A stretch of 64,000 bases of DNA from Chryseobacterium sp. MA9 (GTDB taxonomy: Bacteria > Bacteroidota > Bacteroidia > Flavobacteriales > Weeksellaceae), in the NCBI RefSeq assembly GCF_024399315.1, contig NZ_CP075170.1, positions 3,162,001-3,226,000 on the forward strand, in the 5' to 3' direction. The translations under genes were made by a program, and so were the position numbers. The notes beneath the pieces were generated by a model, which did no database searches, was not told where the DNA came from, and worked only from the letters and a program-made list of their open reading frames with translations. Below, in pieces: positions 9,135 to 18,303 of the stretch (within the stretch, counting starts at the first letter, position 1; each line of letters starts with the position of its first letter).

Positions 9135-9851
9135 TTAAATATCCGAAATTGAAACCTGATCTGCAAAATATTGTTCCAGATCTTTCAAAGTTTCCGGGTT
9201 GGTCTGAATATCTTTTACCAAAAGACCTTTGTTCACCACCACGATTCTGTTGCAGACTTCCGTGGTATGGGAAAGATCATGACTGGAAATAAGGAAAGTA
9301 ACACCATCCTGTTTGGACAATTCCTTGATCAGGTTTTTAAGTTTGATCTGTGTGGAAGGATCCAGGTTGGCAAAAGGTTCATCCAGGATAATAATCTCAG
9401 GGTTTCCAATGATAGCCCCTACAATTCCTACTTTTTTCTGATTTCCTTTTGAAAGATCACGGATATATTTCCCGGACTTCAGGATTTCACCATTGAAAAA
9501 ATCGTGAAAAGGCTTCAGGAATTCATCTACAGAAGCTTTATTCTGACCTCTCAGCTCTCCGATAAAGTAAAAGTATTCTTCCGGAGTGAGATAACCAATG
9601 AGAAAGGTATCGTCTACAAAAGCGGAAACTTTGTTTTTCCAGGCTTCAGATTCATTGACTTTAATTCCGTCAATGCTTACAAATCCTGTAGTAGCCTGAA
9701 TCAAATCCAGCATCAGGCTGAAAAGAGTTGTTTTTCCTGCACCGTTGTTTCCTACGAGACCAAATGTTTCTCCGTTTGGAATTTCAAGATGTTCAATATT
9801 AAGAACAGTTGCTGCTCCGTATGTTTTGGATAAATTATGTATGTTGATCAT
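9135..9851 (-). CDS. ABC transporter ATP-binding protein
   Basis: 238-aa ABC ATPase: Walker A GNNGAGKTT at ~34-42, a diverged signature LSKGNQKKVG, Walker B EIIILDEPFANLD, and the H-loop in ISSHDLSHTTEVC. It pairs with the integral membrane protein immediately upstream (3-bp gap), forming a two-gene exporter-type unit. Substrate unknown. Confidence 0.93.
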   Translation of the reverse strand: MINIHNLSKTYGAATVLNIEHLEIPNGETFGLVGNNGAGKTTLFSLMLDLIQATTGFVSIDGIKVNESEAWKNKVSAFVDDTFLIGYLTPEEYFYFIGELRGQNKASVDEFLKPFHDFFNGEILKSGKYIRDLSKGNQKKVGIVGAIIGNPEIIILDEPFANLDPSTQIKLKNLIKELSKQDGVTFLISSHDLSHTTEVCNRIVVVNKGLLVKDIQTNPETLKDLEQYFADQVSISDI

Positions 9852-9854
9852 GGC

Positions 9855-11321
9855 TTAACCTATATTTTTAAATGCATCAATTGTGCTGTATTTTTCTTTT
9901 TTATAATGTTTTACAATGATATCGAAGATTTTCTCTCTCAGTAAAAATCCTACAATCCCGATAATTGCAATACTTATTACTCCTCCGGTAATTCCCCATA
10001 AATATTTTGTTAAGGCAAATACACCCATTGGGAGAAGCATTTTAGGAATCAACAGAAGCATAGCTACTAAACTGAAACTTCCTTTTTGCCCCATTCTTTT
10101 CTCTTTTGAATTCAGGTCGATCTGATTTTTATTAAAGGCTCCAGACCACAGTGTAAATTGAGAATTCACTCCTATATTGTATAATCCTGCAGCAAAGAAG
10201 GTGATATAAACCTCCCAGCCAAAGTATGCATAGAAGAGAGCAATAATCACAGAAACACCTGTTACAATATTCATCAGCCACCACTTCGCTTTTATATATT
10301 CTTTGTATGGAACATTCAGCGTCATCATCAATGGATAATATGAACTGTCAAAAGCGGGTACCCTCTGTCCAAACAGAAACTGAAAACCTCCTGTTACAAA
10401 AAGTCCCATAACCATCATCATAGCCGGAGTTTTATAGAGTGAAGAGGTAAACATCAGCAATCCGTAGAACAGAAACATAAAGCTGCCCAACAAAATTCCT
10501 TTGGTCACTTTATTACGTCTTAGCATCTTAATATCATTATTGATGAATGTTCCGGTAACGCCGTATTTATTCAGGAAGGCAATATTTTCTGTTTTCCCTA
10601 CTGTCTTCTTGGCTTCAAGACCCTGATCCAGGTAAAACTCTTTACGCAGGTAACGAAAGCAAATCCACCACAATCCCACAAACAGAATAACGGGAATCAG
10701 CGCAAAGTATGGTTTTTCGTAAAAACTGAAGAAGACCGATTCAGAATAAGACAGAACCGGAAGTATTTTATAATACCCCAAACTACCGATGATCAAAAAA
10801 CAAATTCCTATAACAATAGCTAATGTTTCTTTACCGTTGAAGAAAATATTGATAAAATTATTCAGATAGAGCAATGCAATCACCCCAATAAGCCATACTA
10901 ACATTCCTAAAACGTTATACCCGTTGAATAAAGCAATCAAAGAGAATGTGATAAAGAATAAAGAAGTCAGCCAGCTGAATGCGGAAAGAAAGGTTTTGGC
11001 CAGCATATAATTAACCAATGTATTCTTTCTGATATTCATGGTAAGAAAGGGCTTAATATTCTGTGTAGGGACTTCCTGCCATAGATATTTAATAACCAGA
11101 TCTATAATCCAGGCAACGATCATGAATTTTGAAACGATCTTTAAAGGATTCTGATGCATTTCTTCCTGTACGTAGAAAAAAGCGATGAACGCTCCGCCTA
11201 CAAGACATCCAATGAAATAAAGAATCCCGATAAACCTGAGTATTTTCATGGTCAGATTGATCCCTAAAGATGTACCACGAAAAAAGCTTTTTATTTCAAG
11301 CCTAAGGAACTTTAGAAACAT
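9855..11321 (-). CDS. DUF5687-type ABC permease
   Basis: 488-aa polytopic membrane protein with about a dozen hydrophobic segments spread over the length (for example around 30-50, 105-125, 135-150, 165-185, 205-220, 285-330, 350-385, 420-465). It matches the Bacteroidota family DUF5687, usually found beside an ABC ATPase as here. It is probably the permease half of a two-component ABC transporter with the downstream ATPase gene. What is moved is unknown. Confidence 0.8.
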   Translation of the reverse strand: MFLKFLRLEIKSFFRGTSLGINLTMKILRFIGILYFIGCLVGGAFIAFFYVQEEMHQNPLKIVSKFMIVAWIIDLVIKYLWQEVPTQNIKPFLTMNIRKNTLVNYMLAKTFLSAFSWLTSLFFITFSLIALFNGYNVLGMLVWLIGVIALLYLNNFINIFFNGKETLAIVIGICFLIIGSLGYYKILPVLSYSESVFFSFYEKPYFALIPVILFVGLWWICFRYLRKEFYLDQGLEAKKTVGKTENIAFLNKYGVTGTFINNDIKMLRRNKVTKGILLGSFMFLFYGLLMFTSSLYKTPAMMMVMGLFVTGGFQFLFGQRVPAFDSSYYPLMMTLNVPYKEYIKAKWWLMNIVTGVSVIIALFYAYFGWEVYITFFAAGLYNIGVNSQFTLWSGAFNKNQIDLNSKEKRMGQKGSFSLVAMLLLIPKMLLPMGVFALTKYLWGITGGVISIAIIGIVGFLLREKIFDIIVKHYKKEKYSTIDAFKNIG

Positions 11322-11395
11322 ATGTTAGTTTTTTACATTAGTAAATATAATGTAAGATATGTTACAAATTTTTAAGAAAAAGTAGATTTATTTAG

Positions 11396-13045
11396 TTATC
11401 CAATAAGCTCTTTTGCCTGTGCCAGAGCAGCTTCTGTAATTTTGCTTCCGGAAAGCAGCTGAGCAATTTCGTTTAATTTTTCTTCGCTGCTCAAAGGAAT
11501 AATGGTAGATTGTGTTCTGCCGGAAACATCCTGTTTTACCACTTTATAGTTGTCATTTCCTTTAGCTGCAACCTGTGCAAGGTGGGAAATAACAATCAAC
11601 TGCATGTCTTCAGACATTTCTCTCATCAAGTTTCCGATCTCTTCAGCTACTTTTCCTGAAACTCCGGTGTCAATTTCATCCAGAATCAAAGTGGGCAACT
11701 CATCACTTTCGGCAATAATCTTCTTTACAGCCAGCATTACTCTTGATCTTTCTCCTCCGGAAATAGCAGTCTGGATAGGTTTTAAAGGAAACCCGGAATT
11801 GGCCTGGAATAGCAGCTGGATACTTTCTTTTCCAAACTGATTGAATTCTTCAGCATCCTGTAATTCGATATCAACTTTTGCTTTTTCCAGCCCAAGTTTT
11901 TTTAGAAGTCCTTCTGTTTTTTTGATGAAAACAGAAACATTTTTATGTCTGTTCTTGGAAAGCTTTCCAGCAAGAGTTTGAAGTTTTTTTTCTTTTTGAG
12001 AAATATTTTCTTCTGTTTCTTCAATCTGTCCCTCCAGATCTGAGGCTCCTTTCTGATCTCCTGCCAACTGGTTTCTGATTTCAATCAGTTCATTAAGATC
12101 TGAAACATTATGTTTAAGAAACAGGGCGTTTATTTTATTATTCAGATCGGTAAGATATACCAGATTTTCAGGATTTATTTCAACCTTTTCCGCTGCATGT
12201 TCCAGTTCAGAAATGATATCTTTCAGCTCTACAAAAGAGGTTTCCAGCCTTTCATCAAGTTCCGCGAAACTGGTAGAAACTTCAGAAATTTTTGAAAGTT
12301 TGTTGGTAGCTTCATTAAAGAATGACAGAATTCCTATTTCTTCCTGATGAAACCTGGATAGGATCTGACCTACGTTTTCGGAAATCATCCCTGCATTTTC
12401 CTGAATAGAAAGCTGGTTCTGAACATCTTCATAGTCTACATCATCAAGCTTCAGCTCTTCCAGTTCATTAAGCAAAAATTCTTTATAATCGCTTTCTTTA
12501 TTGGATTCTGAGAGTTGGGTTTTCAGTTTCTTCAAAACCAATTTAAGGTTCTGAAAGTCAGAAAATTCCTGCTGATATTCTTCAATGATGTTTTTATTAT
12601 CGGAAAATCCGTCTATGATTTTAAACTGATATTCTGATGTAAAAAGATTGGATGTTTCAAATTGAGAATGGATATCAATCAGCTGCGAAGAAAGTTCTCT
12701 AAGAATATCAAGCGTTACCGGCACATCATTGATGAATGCACGGGATTTCCCTGATGGAAGGATTTCTCTTCTTATAATCGTCTGAAGTTCGTAGTCCAGA
12801 TCATTTTCGATAAAGAATTTCTTAAACTGGTTGTTCAGGGAAAACTCAGTTTCCACCACGCTTTTCTCTTCAGCTTTGGCAATAGATTTTACATCTGCTC
12901 TTTCACCTAAAATAAGTCGGAGCGCTCCTAAAATAATAGATTTACCTGCTCCCGTTTCACCGGTAATAACCTGTAAACCATTGTTCAGAGATACTTCAAG
13001 AGTATCAATCAGGGCAAAGTTTTTAATGTAAATTCTCGAAAGCAT
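11396..13045 (-). CDS. recN: DNA repair protein RecN
   Basis: SMC-like ATPase acting in double-strand break repair. 549 aa. Walker A GETGAGKS at 29-36, long coiled-coil arms through the middle third, ABC signature SGGERSRVMLAVKK and Walker B LPTLILDEIDTGVSGKVAEEI near 440-475. It is the last gene of the minus-strand cluster bamD-rpoZ-coaBC-porD-recN, an order I recognise as common in Flavobacteriia. A 171-bp gap separates it from the porD-like gene. Confidence 0.96.
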   Translation of the reverse strand: MLSRIYIKNFALIDTLEVSLNNGLQVITGETGAGKSIILGALRLILGERADVKSIAKAEEKSVVETEFSLNNQFKKFFIENDLDYELQTIIRREILPSGKSRAFINDVPVTLDILRELSSQLIDIHSQFETSNLFTSEYQFKIIDGFSDNKNIIEEYQQEFSDFQNLKLVLKKLKTQLSESNKESDYKEFLLNELEELKLDDVDYEDVQNQLSIQENAGMISENVGQILSRFHQEEIGILSFFNEATNKLSKISEVSTSFAELDERLETSFVELKDIISELEHAAEKVEINPENLVYLTDLNNKINALFLKHNVSDLNELIEIRNQLAGDQKGASDLEGQIEETEENISQKEKKLQTLAGKLSKNRHKNVSVFIKKTEGLLKKLGLEKAKVDIELQDAEEFNQFGKESIQLLFQANSGFPLKPIQTAISGGERSRVMLAVKKIIAESDELPTLILDEIDTGVSGKVAEEIGNLMREMSEDMQLIVISHLAQVAAKGNDNYKVVKQDVSGRTQSTIIPLSSEEKLNEIAQLLSGSKITEAALAQAKELIG

Positions 13046-13216
13046 TGATAATCCGGGTTATAATCCAATTTGAGTTTGAACTGTAAAAATAAGTTTTTTT
13101 TTAATGAATTGAGAAAATGTTTAAGTGCTTTCTGTTTATTAACACTTTTTTCATCTCTAATCTCTCATTAAGTTATTTCTCAAAATTTTTTATAGCTTAT
13201 TAAATGGATTCCGAAC

Positions 13217-14122
13217 TTACACCTTCCACTTATTCCACTTATTATCAATATTTTTTGGTGAAAGAATAATCATCGTCTGTTTAAGATCATTCAGAATCAA
13301 ACCTCCATTATTTCCGGAATTGAATATATTGAAGATCTCATCACTTTTTGTATCCATAAACAGGTTAAAGAAAAACGCCTGCTGAAATGTGTTCTCGTAC
13401 ATTTTCAATTGCATCAGGGCATCAAAGATTACTTTTTTCCCGGCAGTCTGGTCCTGATTGAAAAGGTTATCCATTCCGGCTCTGTGGTAGGTATAAATAG
13501 TAGAACGTAACTGGTTCCAGTTAGGATTCATAACTTCATTAATCAAGATAGAACGGCTTCTTGGCTCATTGATGGTATTCCAGCCTTCATAGTTTCTGTT
13601 CTGAGAGTTCTGAGCAATCTGCTGCGCTTTTGCATACCATTGAGATCCTCCCATAGACTGGAAGCTATCCGCATCTATCCCCAAAATAAGGTAAATATAG
13701 AAGCTGACCACATCCGTAAGATTTTTTCCTGAAAACTGTCTTTCATTAAAAATAAGACTTTCATTTTCAATATATTCAAAACCAAATCTCTGATCCTGAA
13801 GGTTAATCAAAGGGGATTCGTAAGTTGTATTATAAACAGGACGCATAGCCTGAACCACAATAGACCCTTTGAATCTATTCCCGTCTCTTTCTCCAATAAC
13901 AACAGAAAAACCACATTTTATTTTTTCAAAATTCTGAAGCTTTTTCCCTGTCCAGCTGGTATTATTGATAAAATCCCTGAGACTTTTTTCCAATGCTTTA
14001 AACGCCTGCTGGTTACTTCCTCCGACCTGTTGGGAGTTTACCTGAACGGTTGCCAACAGCTCCTGAGAAAAACTTTGGGTATATATAAGAAACAGAAAAA
14101 ATAAGCTTATAATTTTTTTCAT
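13217..14122 (-). CDS. porD: DUF4835 family protein (PorD-like, type IX secretion associated)
   Basis: 301-aa exported protein with signal peptide MKKIISLFFLFLIYTQSFSQ. The sequence (ELLATVQVNSQQVGGSNQQAFKALEKSLRDFINNTSW start, FGFEYIENESLIFNERQFSGKNLTDVVSFYIYLILG centre) matches DUF4835, the family of PorD linked to type IX secretion and gliding in Bacteroidota. Its exact role is poorly defined. It follows coaBC by 36 bp in the same orientation. Confidence 0.8.
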   Translation of the reverse strand: MKKIISLFFLFLIYTQSFSQELLATVQVNSQQVGGSNQQAFKALEKSLRDFINNTSWTGKKLQNFEKIKCGFSVVIGERDGNRFKGSIVVQAMRPVYNTTYESPLINLQDQRFGFEYIENESLIFNERQFSGKNLTDVVSFYIYLILGIDADSFQSMGGSQWYAKAQQIAQNSQNRNYEGWNTINEPRSRSILINEVMNPNWNQLRSTIYTYHRAGMDNLFNQDQTAGKKVIFDALMQLKMYENTFQQAFFFNLFMDTKSDEIFNIFNSGNNGGLILNDLKQTMIILSPKNIDNKWNKWKV

Positions 14123-14158
14123 TGTCTATTAAAAATTGAGAACGGAAATTTATTAAAA

Positions 14159-15364
14159 TTATTTTAAAAGTTGAGATTCAACAAAATTGAGAATATCTTT
14201 CGCTACATCATCCTTGGATTTCAGGTCGAATTCTTTTTTCTCCGTTTTGGTAAATATTCTTATTTTATTGGTATCATTCTTAAACCCGGCACCTTCGTCA
14301 CGCAGAGAGTTTAAAACAATCATATCCAGATTTTTCTTCTCCAGTTTTCCTTTTGCATTTTCTTCTTCATTTTGGGTTTCCAGAGCAAAACCTACCAAAA
14401 ACTGGTGCGTTTTCTTTTCACCCATCGTTTTAAGGATATCCGGATTCTTAACCAGTTCAATCGTCAGGTTATCATCATTTTTCTTGATCTTTTCTTTCGC
14501 AACTTCTTTGGGTGCATAATCAGCTACCGCAGCACTTGCAATGCCGATGTCTATTTTATCATAGAATTCAAATACTTTTGCCAGCATTTCTTTTGCTGAA
14601 GTTACTTTATGAAGCTCAACATTTGGATCATTAATGGTTTGGAAACTCGGCCCCGAAATAAGAATAACTTTTGCCCCTCTTTTTGAAGCTTCTTCGGCCA
14701 GAGAAAAACCCATTTTTCCAGATGAATGATTCCCAATGAACCTTACAGGATCTATGGCTTCATAAGTAGGGCCGGCTGTAATTAAAACGGTTTTTCCTTC
14801 AAGGCTTTTGAAATGGCTGTTTGCCGTAAAATAATGTTCAACAGTATTAAAAATCGTTGACGGTTCTGCCATCCTTCCCTGTCCTACCAGCCCGCTTGCC
14901 AATTCACCGTTTTCAGCAGGAATAATAATATGTCCAAAACTTTCTGCAAGCTCCAGATTCTTTTTTGTAGAAGGATGTGCATACATATCCAGATCCATTG
15001 CAGGGGCTATGAAAACCGGGCACTTTGCAGACATATAAGTTGCAATAACCAGATTATCACACATCCCGTGAACCATCTTAGACAGTGTACTGGCTGTACA
15101 GGGAGCGACGATCATAGCATCCGCCCACAGTGCCATTTCCACATGGCTGTTCCATGTTCCGTTATCGCTGTAAAATTCTGAATACACCGGTTTTTTGGAT
15201 AGTGTAGACAGGCTTAGTTTTGTCACAAAATGTTCTGCATCAGGAGTCATAATAACCTGTACTTCTGCTCCTTTTTTCACAAAATCCCTTATCAAAAAAT
15301 GAATTTTGTAGGCCGCAATTCCACCAGAGACGGCGATAAGAATCTTTTTACCGGAAACGCTCAT
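14159..15364 (-). CDS. coaBC: bifunctional phosphopantothenoylcysteine decarboxylase / phosphopantothenate-cysteine ligase
   Basis: Two consecutive steps of coenzyme A synthesis. The flavin-dependent decarboxylase CoaC domain is residues ~1-175 (ISGGIAAYK-type start KILIAVSGGIAAYK, APCTASTLSKMVHGMCDNL, and PAMDLDMY for the PXMNXXMW region). The ligase CoaB domain is ~185-401 (LITAGPTYEAIDPVRFIGNHSSGKMG, IASAAVADYAP, KNPDIL). The 401-aa length is normal for the fused enzyme. It lies between rpoZ and porD in the cluster. Confidence 0.96.
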   Translation of the reverse strand: MSVSGKKILIAVSGGIAAYKIHFLIRDFVKKGAEVQVIMTPDAEHFVTKLSLSTLSKKPVYSEFYSDNGTWNSHVEMALWADAMIVAPCTASTLSKMVHGMCDNLVIATYMSAKCPVFIAPAMDLDMYAHPSTKKNLELAESFGHIIIPAENGELASGLVGQGRMAEPSTIFNTVEHYFTANSHFKSLEGKTVLITAGPTYEAIDPVRFIGNHSSGKMGFSLAEEASKRGAKVILISGPSFQTINDPNVELHKVTSAKEMLAKVFEFYDKIDIGIASAAVADYAPKEVAKEKIKKNDDNLTIELVKNPDILKTMGEKKTHQFLVGFALETQNEEENAKGKLEKKNLDMIVLNSLRDEGAGFKNDTNKIRIFTKTEKKEFDLKSKDDVAKDILNFVESQLLK

Positions 15365-15487
15365 TGAGTTTTAATTTTTGAAGTACTAAAATACTTATTT
15401 TTTCCCACACAATCTGGCTTTAAAACGATAAAGGTCATAAAAGAACTGATTTCCTTTATGACCTTCATTTATAAAAACACAGAAGAT

Positions 15488-15811
15488 TTATTTTCTCTCT
15501 TCTGTTTTTCTGAAATAAACATCTTCGTTTAACCACTCTTCAATAGCAATTGAAGTTGGCTTTGGAAGCTTTTCGTAATGTTTAGAGATCTCAATTTGTT
15601 CTCTGTTTTCGAAAACCTCTTCTAATGTAGAATTGTGAACCGCAAATTCATCTAATTTGTTGTGAAGTTCCGTACGGATCTCCGCATTGATTTGCTCTGC
15701 TCTCTTTCCCATGATAACAATAGCTTCATAGATTGAACCTACTTTATCTTCAATCTTATCTTTATCGTAAGTAATTGTATTTACTTCTGCTTTTGTATCT
15801 TTTACACTCAT
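15488..15811 (-). CDS. rpoZ: DNA-directed RNA polymerase omega subunit (Rpb6/RpoZ type)
   Basis: 107-aa small RNA polymerase subunit that helps assemble beta-prime. The family core is DKVGSIYEAIVIMGKRAEQINAEIRTELHNKL at ~21-52. It is longer than E. coli omega at the C-terminus, as is usual in Bacteroidota. Position between bamD and coaBC supports the call. A TAAATTTG -7 box on the minus strand at 15842-15849, inside the 42-bp gap to bamD, suggests a promoter of its own in addition to read-through. Confidence 0.9.
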   Translation of the reverse strand: MSVKDTKAEVNTITYDKDKIEDKVGSIYEAIVIMGKRAEQINAEIRTELHNKLDEFAVHNSTLEEVFENREQIEISKHYEKLPKPTSIAIEEWLNEDVYFRKTEERK

Positions 15812-15841
15812 TTTGAGAAAATTATTTTTATTTTAAGATGA

Positions 15842-15849
15842 CAAATTTA
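15842..15849 (-). promoter_or_regulatory. -7 box for rpoZ
   Basis: TAAATTTG on the minus strand (TAnnTTTG consensus), 30 nt upstream of the rpoZ ATG, within the short bamD-rpoZ gap. Confidence 0.45.
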
Positions 15850-15853
15850 CGAA

Positions 15854-16849
15854 TTATCTTTGAATTTTGAAAGTCGCTGCTGGAGGAGGGGTCTTAAGTG
15901 CTGCACTGTCCCTCTGTAACTGCATTGCTTTCTTTTCATTGCTAATCTGATCTTTAACTTGCTGTTCAGTTTTACCCTGATCAGCCAATTTTTCAGCTTC
16001 TTTTTTCTGTCTTGCTGTCAAAGCTGCAATTCTTGCATCTGTTTCTTTTTTAACGACAGCAAAATGTTCTTTTTCCCTTTCCAGTTTTTCCTTAAGATCT
16101 GTAGCTGTTTTAGAATATTCTGTATTAGGAAGTTCTTTTTCTACAAATCTCGTATAAGTCAATGCACTTTCAATACGCTCCGCTTTAAGATTATAAACTG
16201 ACTTCATCGCCAGTTCATAGCGGGACTTCATGATATAATCATAAATTTTTGAACGAAGTTTTGTACTTGGAAAATCTTCCAAAACATTTTCCAATGCTAC
16301 ATTCGCAGCTTTATACTCTCCCATTTTGAAGTATTGTCTTCCATTTTCATATGCTTTAAACTCAAGCTTATAAGACAATTCATCAATTAATTGGCTGATA
16401 TTTTTAGATCTCTCAGAGTTTGGATAATTGTTCAGGAAGTCCTGTAGCTCATTGATCGCCAATTCTGTACTAGACTGATCTAAGTTGTAATCCATAGACC
16501 CTTCATAATAGCACAATGCAGACATATAAGCAGCTTCTTCAGCTCTTGGATCTTTTGGAAAACTAACTGCAAAATTTTTGAACTGGTGACCTGCCAGCTT
16601 ATAGCTCTTGTCATAATAGTTGGCATAAGCAGTGTTGAAACCTACATTAGGAAAATCATCTGTTCCTGCCACAAGATTTGCAAGTCTGTCATAAAGAGCC
16701 AATGCATTTTTCCACTTTTTCTTAGCAAAGTTTTCATTAGCTGCTTTCAAGATAAATTCTTTATCAGCACTCCTCATTGCTCTTTCCTGCTGGCTTACAC
16801 AAGATGAAATCACCGCTACAGCAAAAAGACCTAAAATATATTTTTTCAT
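15854..16849 (-). CDS. bamD: outer membrane protein assembly factor BamD
   Basis: 331-aa lipoprotein; lipobox VISSC with acyl-Cys at residue 17. Tetratricopeptide-type helices occupy ~30-265 (for example AANENFAKKKWKNALALYDRLAN, AEEAAYMSALCYYEGS, YPNSERSKNISQLIDEL). The C-terminal ~70 residues are charged and Ala/Lys/Gln-rich, probably coiled-coil. BamD binds BamA and folds beta-barrels into the outer membrane. It is first in the bamD-rpoZ-coaBC-porD-recN cluster; a TATTTTTG -7 box lies at 16898-16905. Confidence 0.92.
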   Translation of the reverse strand: MKKYILGLFAVAVISSCVSQQERAMRSADKEFILKAANENFAKKKWKNALALYDRLANLVAGTDDFPNVGFNTAYANYYDKSYKLAGHQFKNFAVSFPKDPRAEEAAYMSALCYYEGSMDYNLDQSSTELAINELQDFLNNYPNSERSKNISQLIDELSYKLEFKAYENGRQYFKMGEYKAANVALENVLEDFPSTKLRSKIYDYIMKSRYELAMKSVYNLKAERIESALTYTRFVEKELPNTEYSKTATDLKEKLEREKEHFAVVKKETDARIAALTARQKKEAEKLADQGKTEQQVKDQISNEKKAMQLQRDSAALKTPPPAATFKIQR

Positions 16850-16897
16850 ATAAAAAGTTCAACAGTTTTCGGATTATACAGCCGATTTACTAATTTG

Positions 16898-16905
16898 CAA
16901 AAATA
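16898..16905 (-). promoter_or_regulatory. -7 box for the bamD cluster
   Basis: TATTTTTG on the minus strand, 49 nt before the bamD ATG; -33 not clear. Confidence 0.45.
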
Positions 16906-16952
16906 TAACTTTTTTGTCAATAGATTTTTTTTTATGAATATTTAACGTAATT

Positions 16953-17582
16953 TTAGTCTGCAGCGTATCCCAAAATTGCAAAAACACTTAATAAAAGATT
17001 CATTCTTACCTTCTTTTCAGCTTCTTTGGTATATGTTTCTTCATTTTTACTAGGAACATACAGCTCATAAAAGTTTTTATTCCTGATTACAAATAAAGTG
17101 GATCCAATAATCATGGTAAGGATATCTTCAGGCTTTGGGGTAAAAGTAAAAACACCGGAAGTCACTCCTTTTTTAATTACTTCGTCCAGTTTTTTTACGA
17201 ATAACTGGTAGAAGTCAAGCAATTCGTCTTTCAGGTTTTCTGTATGGCGAAGTTCCTGAGTAACGAACCCATGGAAATAGTTATACTTGAAGAGTTGAGA
17301 AACGATATATTTAATCATCTCCCGCAGCTGCATTTCCGGTTTACCATCTTTAATGGTATCTGCAAATTCTGAAAAATTCTCTCTGGTCTTCAGCACCCTG
17401 TACTGGTAGAGATAAGACATCATTTTCTCTTTAGAACCGAAGTAATAAGAGATCATAGCGACATTAATATTTGCTTTGGAACAGATATCCCTTACAGAAG
17501 TACCCTCATATCCTTTTTTTGCAATGAGCTCTTCTGCAATATCCAGTATGTGAATCTGTTTTTCCGTAAATTTTTTTTTCAT
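16953..17582 (-). CDS. TetR family transcriptional regulator
   Basis: 209-aa repressor-type regulator. The N-terminal HTH (~8-52: ILDIAEELIAKKGYEGTSVRDICSKANINVAMISYYFGSKEKMMSYLY) is a textbook TetR domain. The C-terminal helical ligand-binding region ends in hydrophobic helices. A perfect 14-bp palindrome stands 44 bp upstream of its start in the divergent gap to the TatD gene, a likely autoregulatory operator. Confidence 0.93.
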   Translation of the reverse strand: MKKKFTEKQIHILDIAEELIAKKGYEGTSVRDICSKANINVAMISYYFGSKEKMMSYLYQYRVLKTRENFSEFADTIKDGKPEMQLREMIKYIVSQLFKYNYFHGFVTQELRHTENLKDELLDFYQLFVKKLDEVIKKGVTSGVFTFTPKPEDILTMIIGSTLFVIRNKNFYELYVPSKNEETYTKEAEKKVRMNLLLSVFAILGYAAD

Positions 17583-17625
17583 GAAGTGTACTTTGAGTAA
17601 AGTTAAGAAATTTTTAACACATTTA

Positions 17626-17639
17626 TAAACGATCGTTTA
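17626..17639. promoter_or_regulatory. palindromic operator candidate (TetR)
   Basis: Perfect palindrome TAAACGATCGTTTA in the 97-bp divergent region between the tetR and tatD-like genes. Size and symmetry fit a TetR dimer site. Confidence 0.65.
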
Positions 17640-17679
17640 ATAATTTTAAATTAAATCTTAAAAATCCTTACTTTTGAAT

Positions 17680-18303
17680 ATGGAATTTTTTGATTTTCAC
17701 CATCATAAAAAATATATCAGAAACGGAATTTACAATCTGTCGAAAGGAATTCCGCCCGATTTCCCTTATTCCATCGGTATTCACCCAAAAGATATTGAGA
17801 TTAATAATATAGAACAGCAGTTTTCATGGATGAGAAGCATGATGTCTGAAAACTGTTTTGCCATTGGCGAATGTGGTTTGGATTCTTTGGTTTCCATAGA
17901 TCAGAAAATCCAAGAGGAGATTTTTTTAAGGCAAATAAAAATAGCAAATGAGGTAAAAAAACCTCTAATTATTCATTGTGTAAGAAAATTTTATGAGGTC
18001 ATTTCTTTTAAAAAGAAGGCCGAACAGCCGATGGTTATCCATGGTTTCAATAAAAAACGCCAAATTGCTGAAGATCTTCTGAGCAATAATTTTTACCTGA
18101 GTTTTGGAAAAGCTGTTTTGTATAATTTATCTTTGCAGGATATTATTAAAAACACTCCGTTAGACAGAATCTTTTTAGAAACTGATAATGAAGACTTTAA
18201 CATTGAAGAATTGTACATTAAAGTTTCGGAAATAAAAGGTATTTCTCTGGAACAACTGAATGAACAAATTTTAGAAAATTTACACTCAATAAAAAATGGA
18301 TAA
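17680..18303 (+). CDS. TatD family hydrolase (short form)
   Basis: 207-aa metal-dependent hydrolase of the TatD/amidohydrolase barrel. Metal motifs: DFHHH at the start (HxH), SIGIHP, the glutamate of IGECGLD, IIHCVRKF and VIHGF histidines, and ETDNED near the end. It is about 50 residues shorter than E. coli TatD. The open frame begins at a TTG (17674), but the ATG at 17680 is the better start. A TACTTTTG -7-like element ends only four bases before that ATG, so the transcript could be almost leaderless. Its end overlaps the next gene by 8 bp. Confidence 0.88.
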   Translation: MEFFDFHHHKKYIRNGIYNLSKGIPPDFPYSIGIHPKDIEINNIEQQFSWMRSMMSENCFAIGECGLDSLVSIDQKIQEEIFLRQIKIANEVKKPLIIHCVRKFYEVISFKKKAEQPMVIHGFNKKRQIAEDLLSNNFYLSFGKAVLYNLSLQDIIKNTPLDRIFLETDNEDFNIEELYIKVSEIKGISLEQLNEQILENLHSIKNG

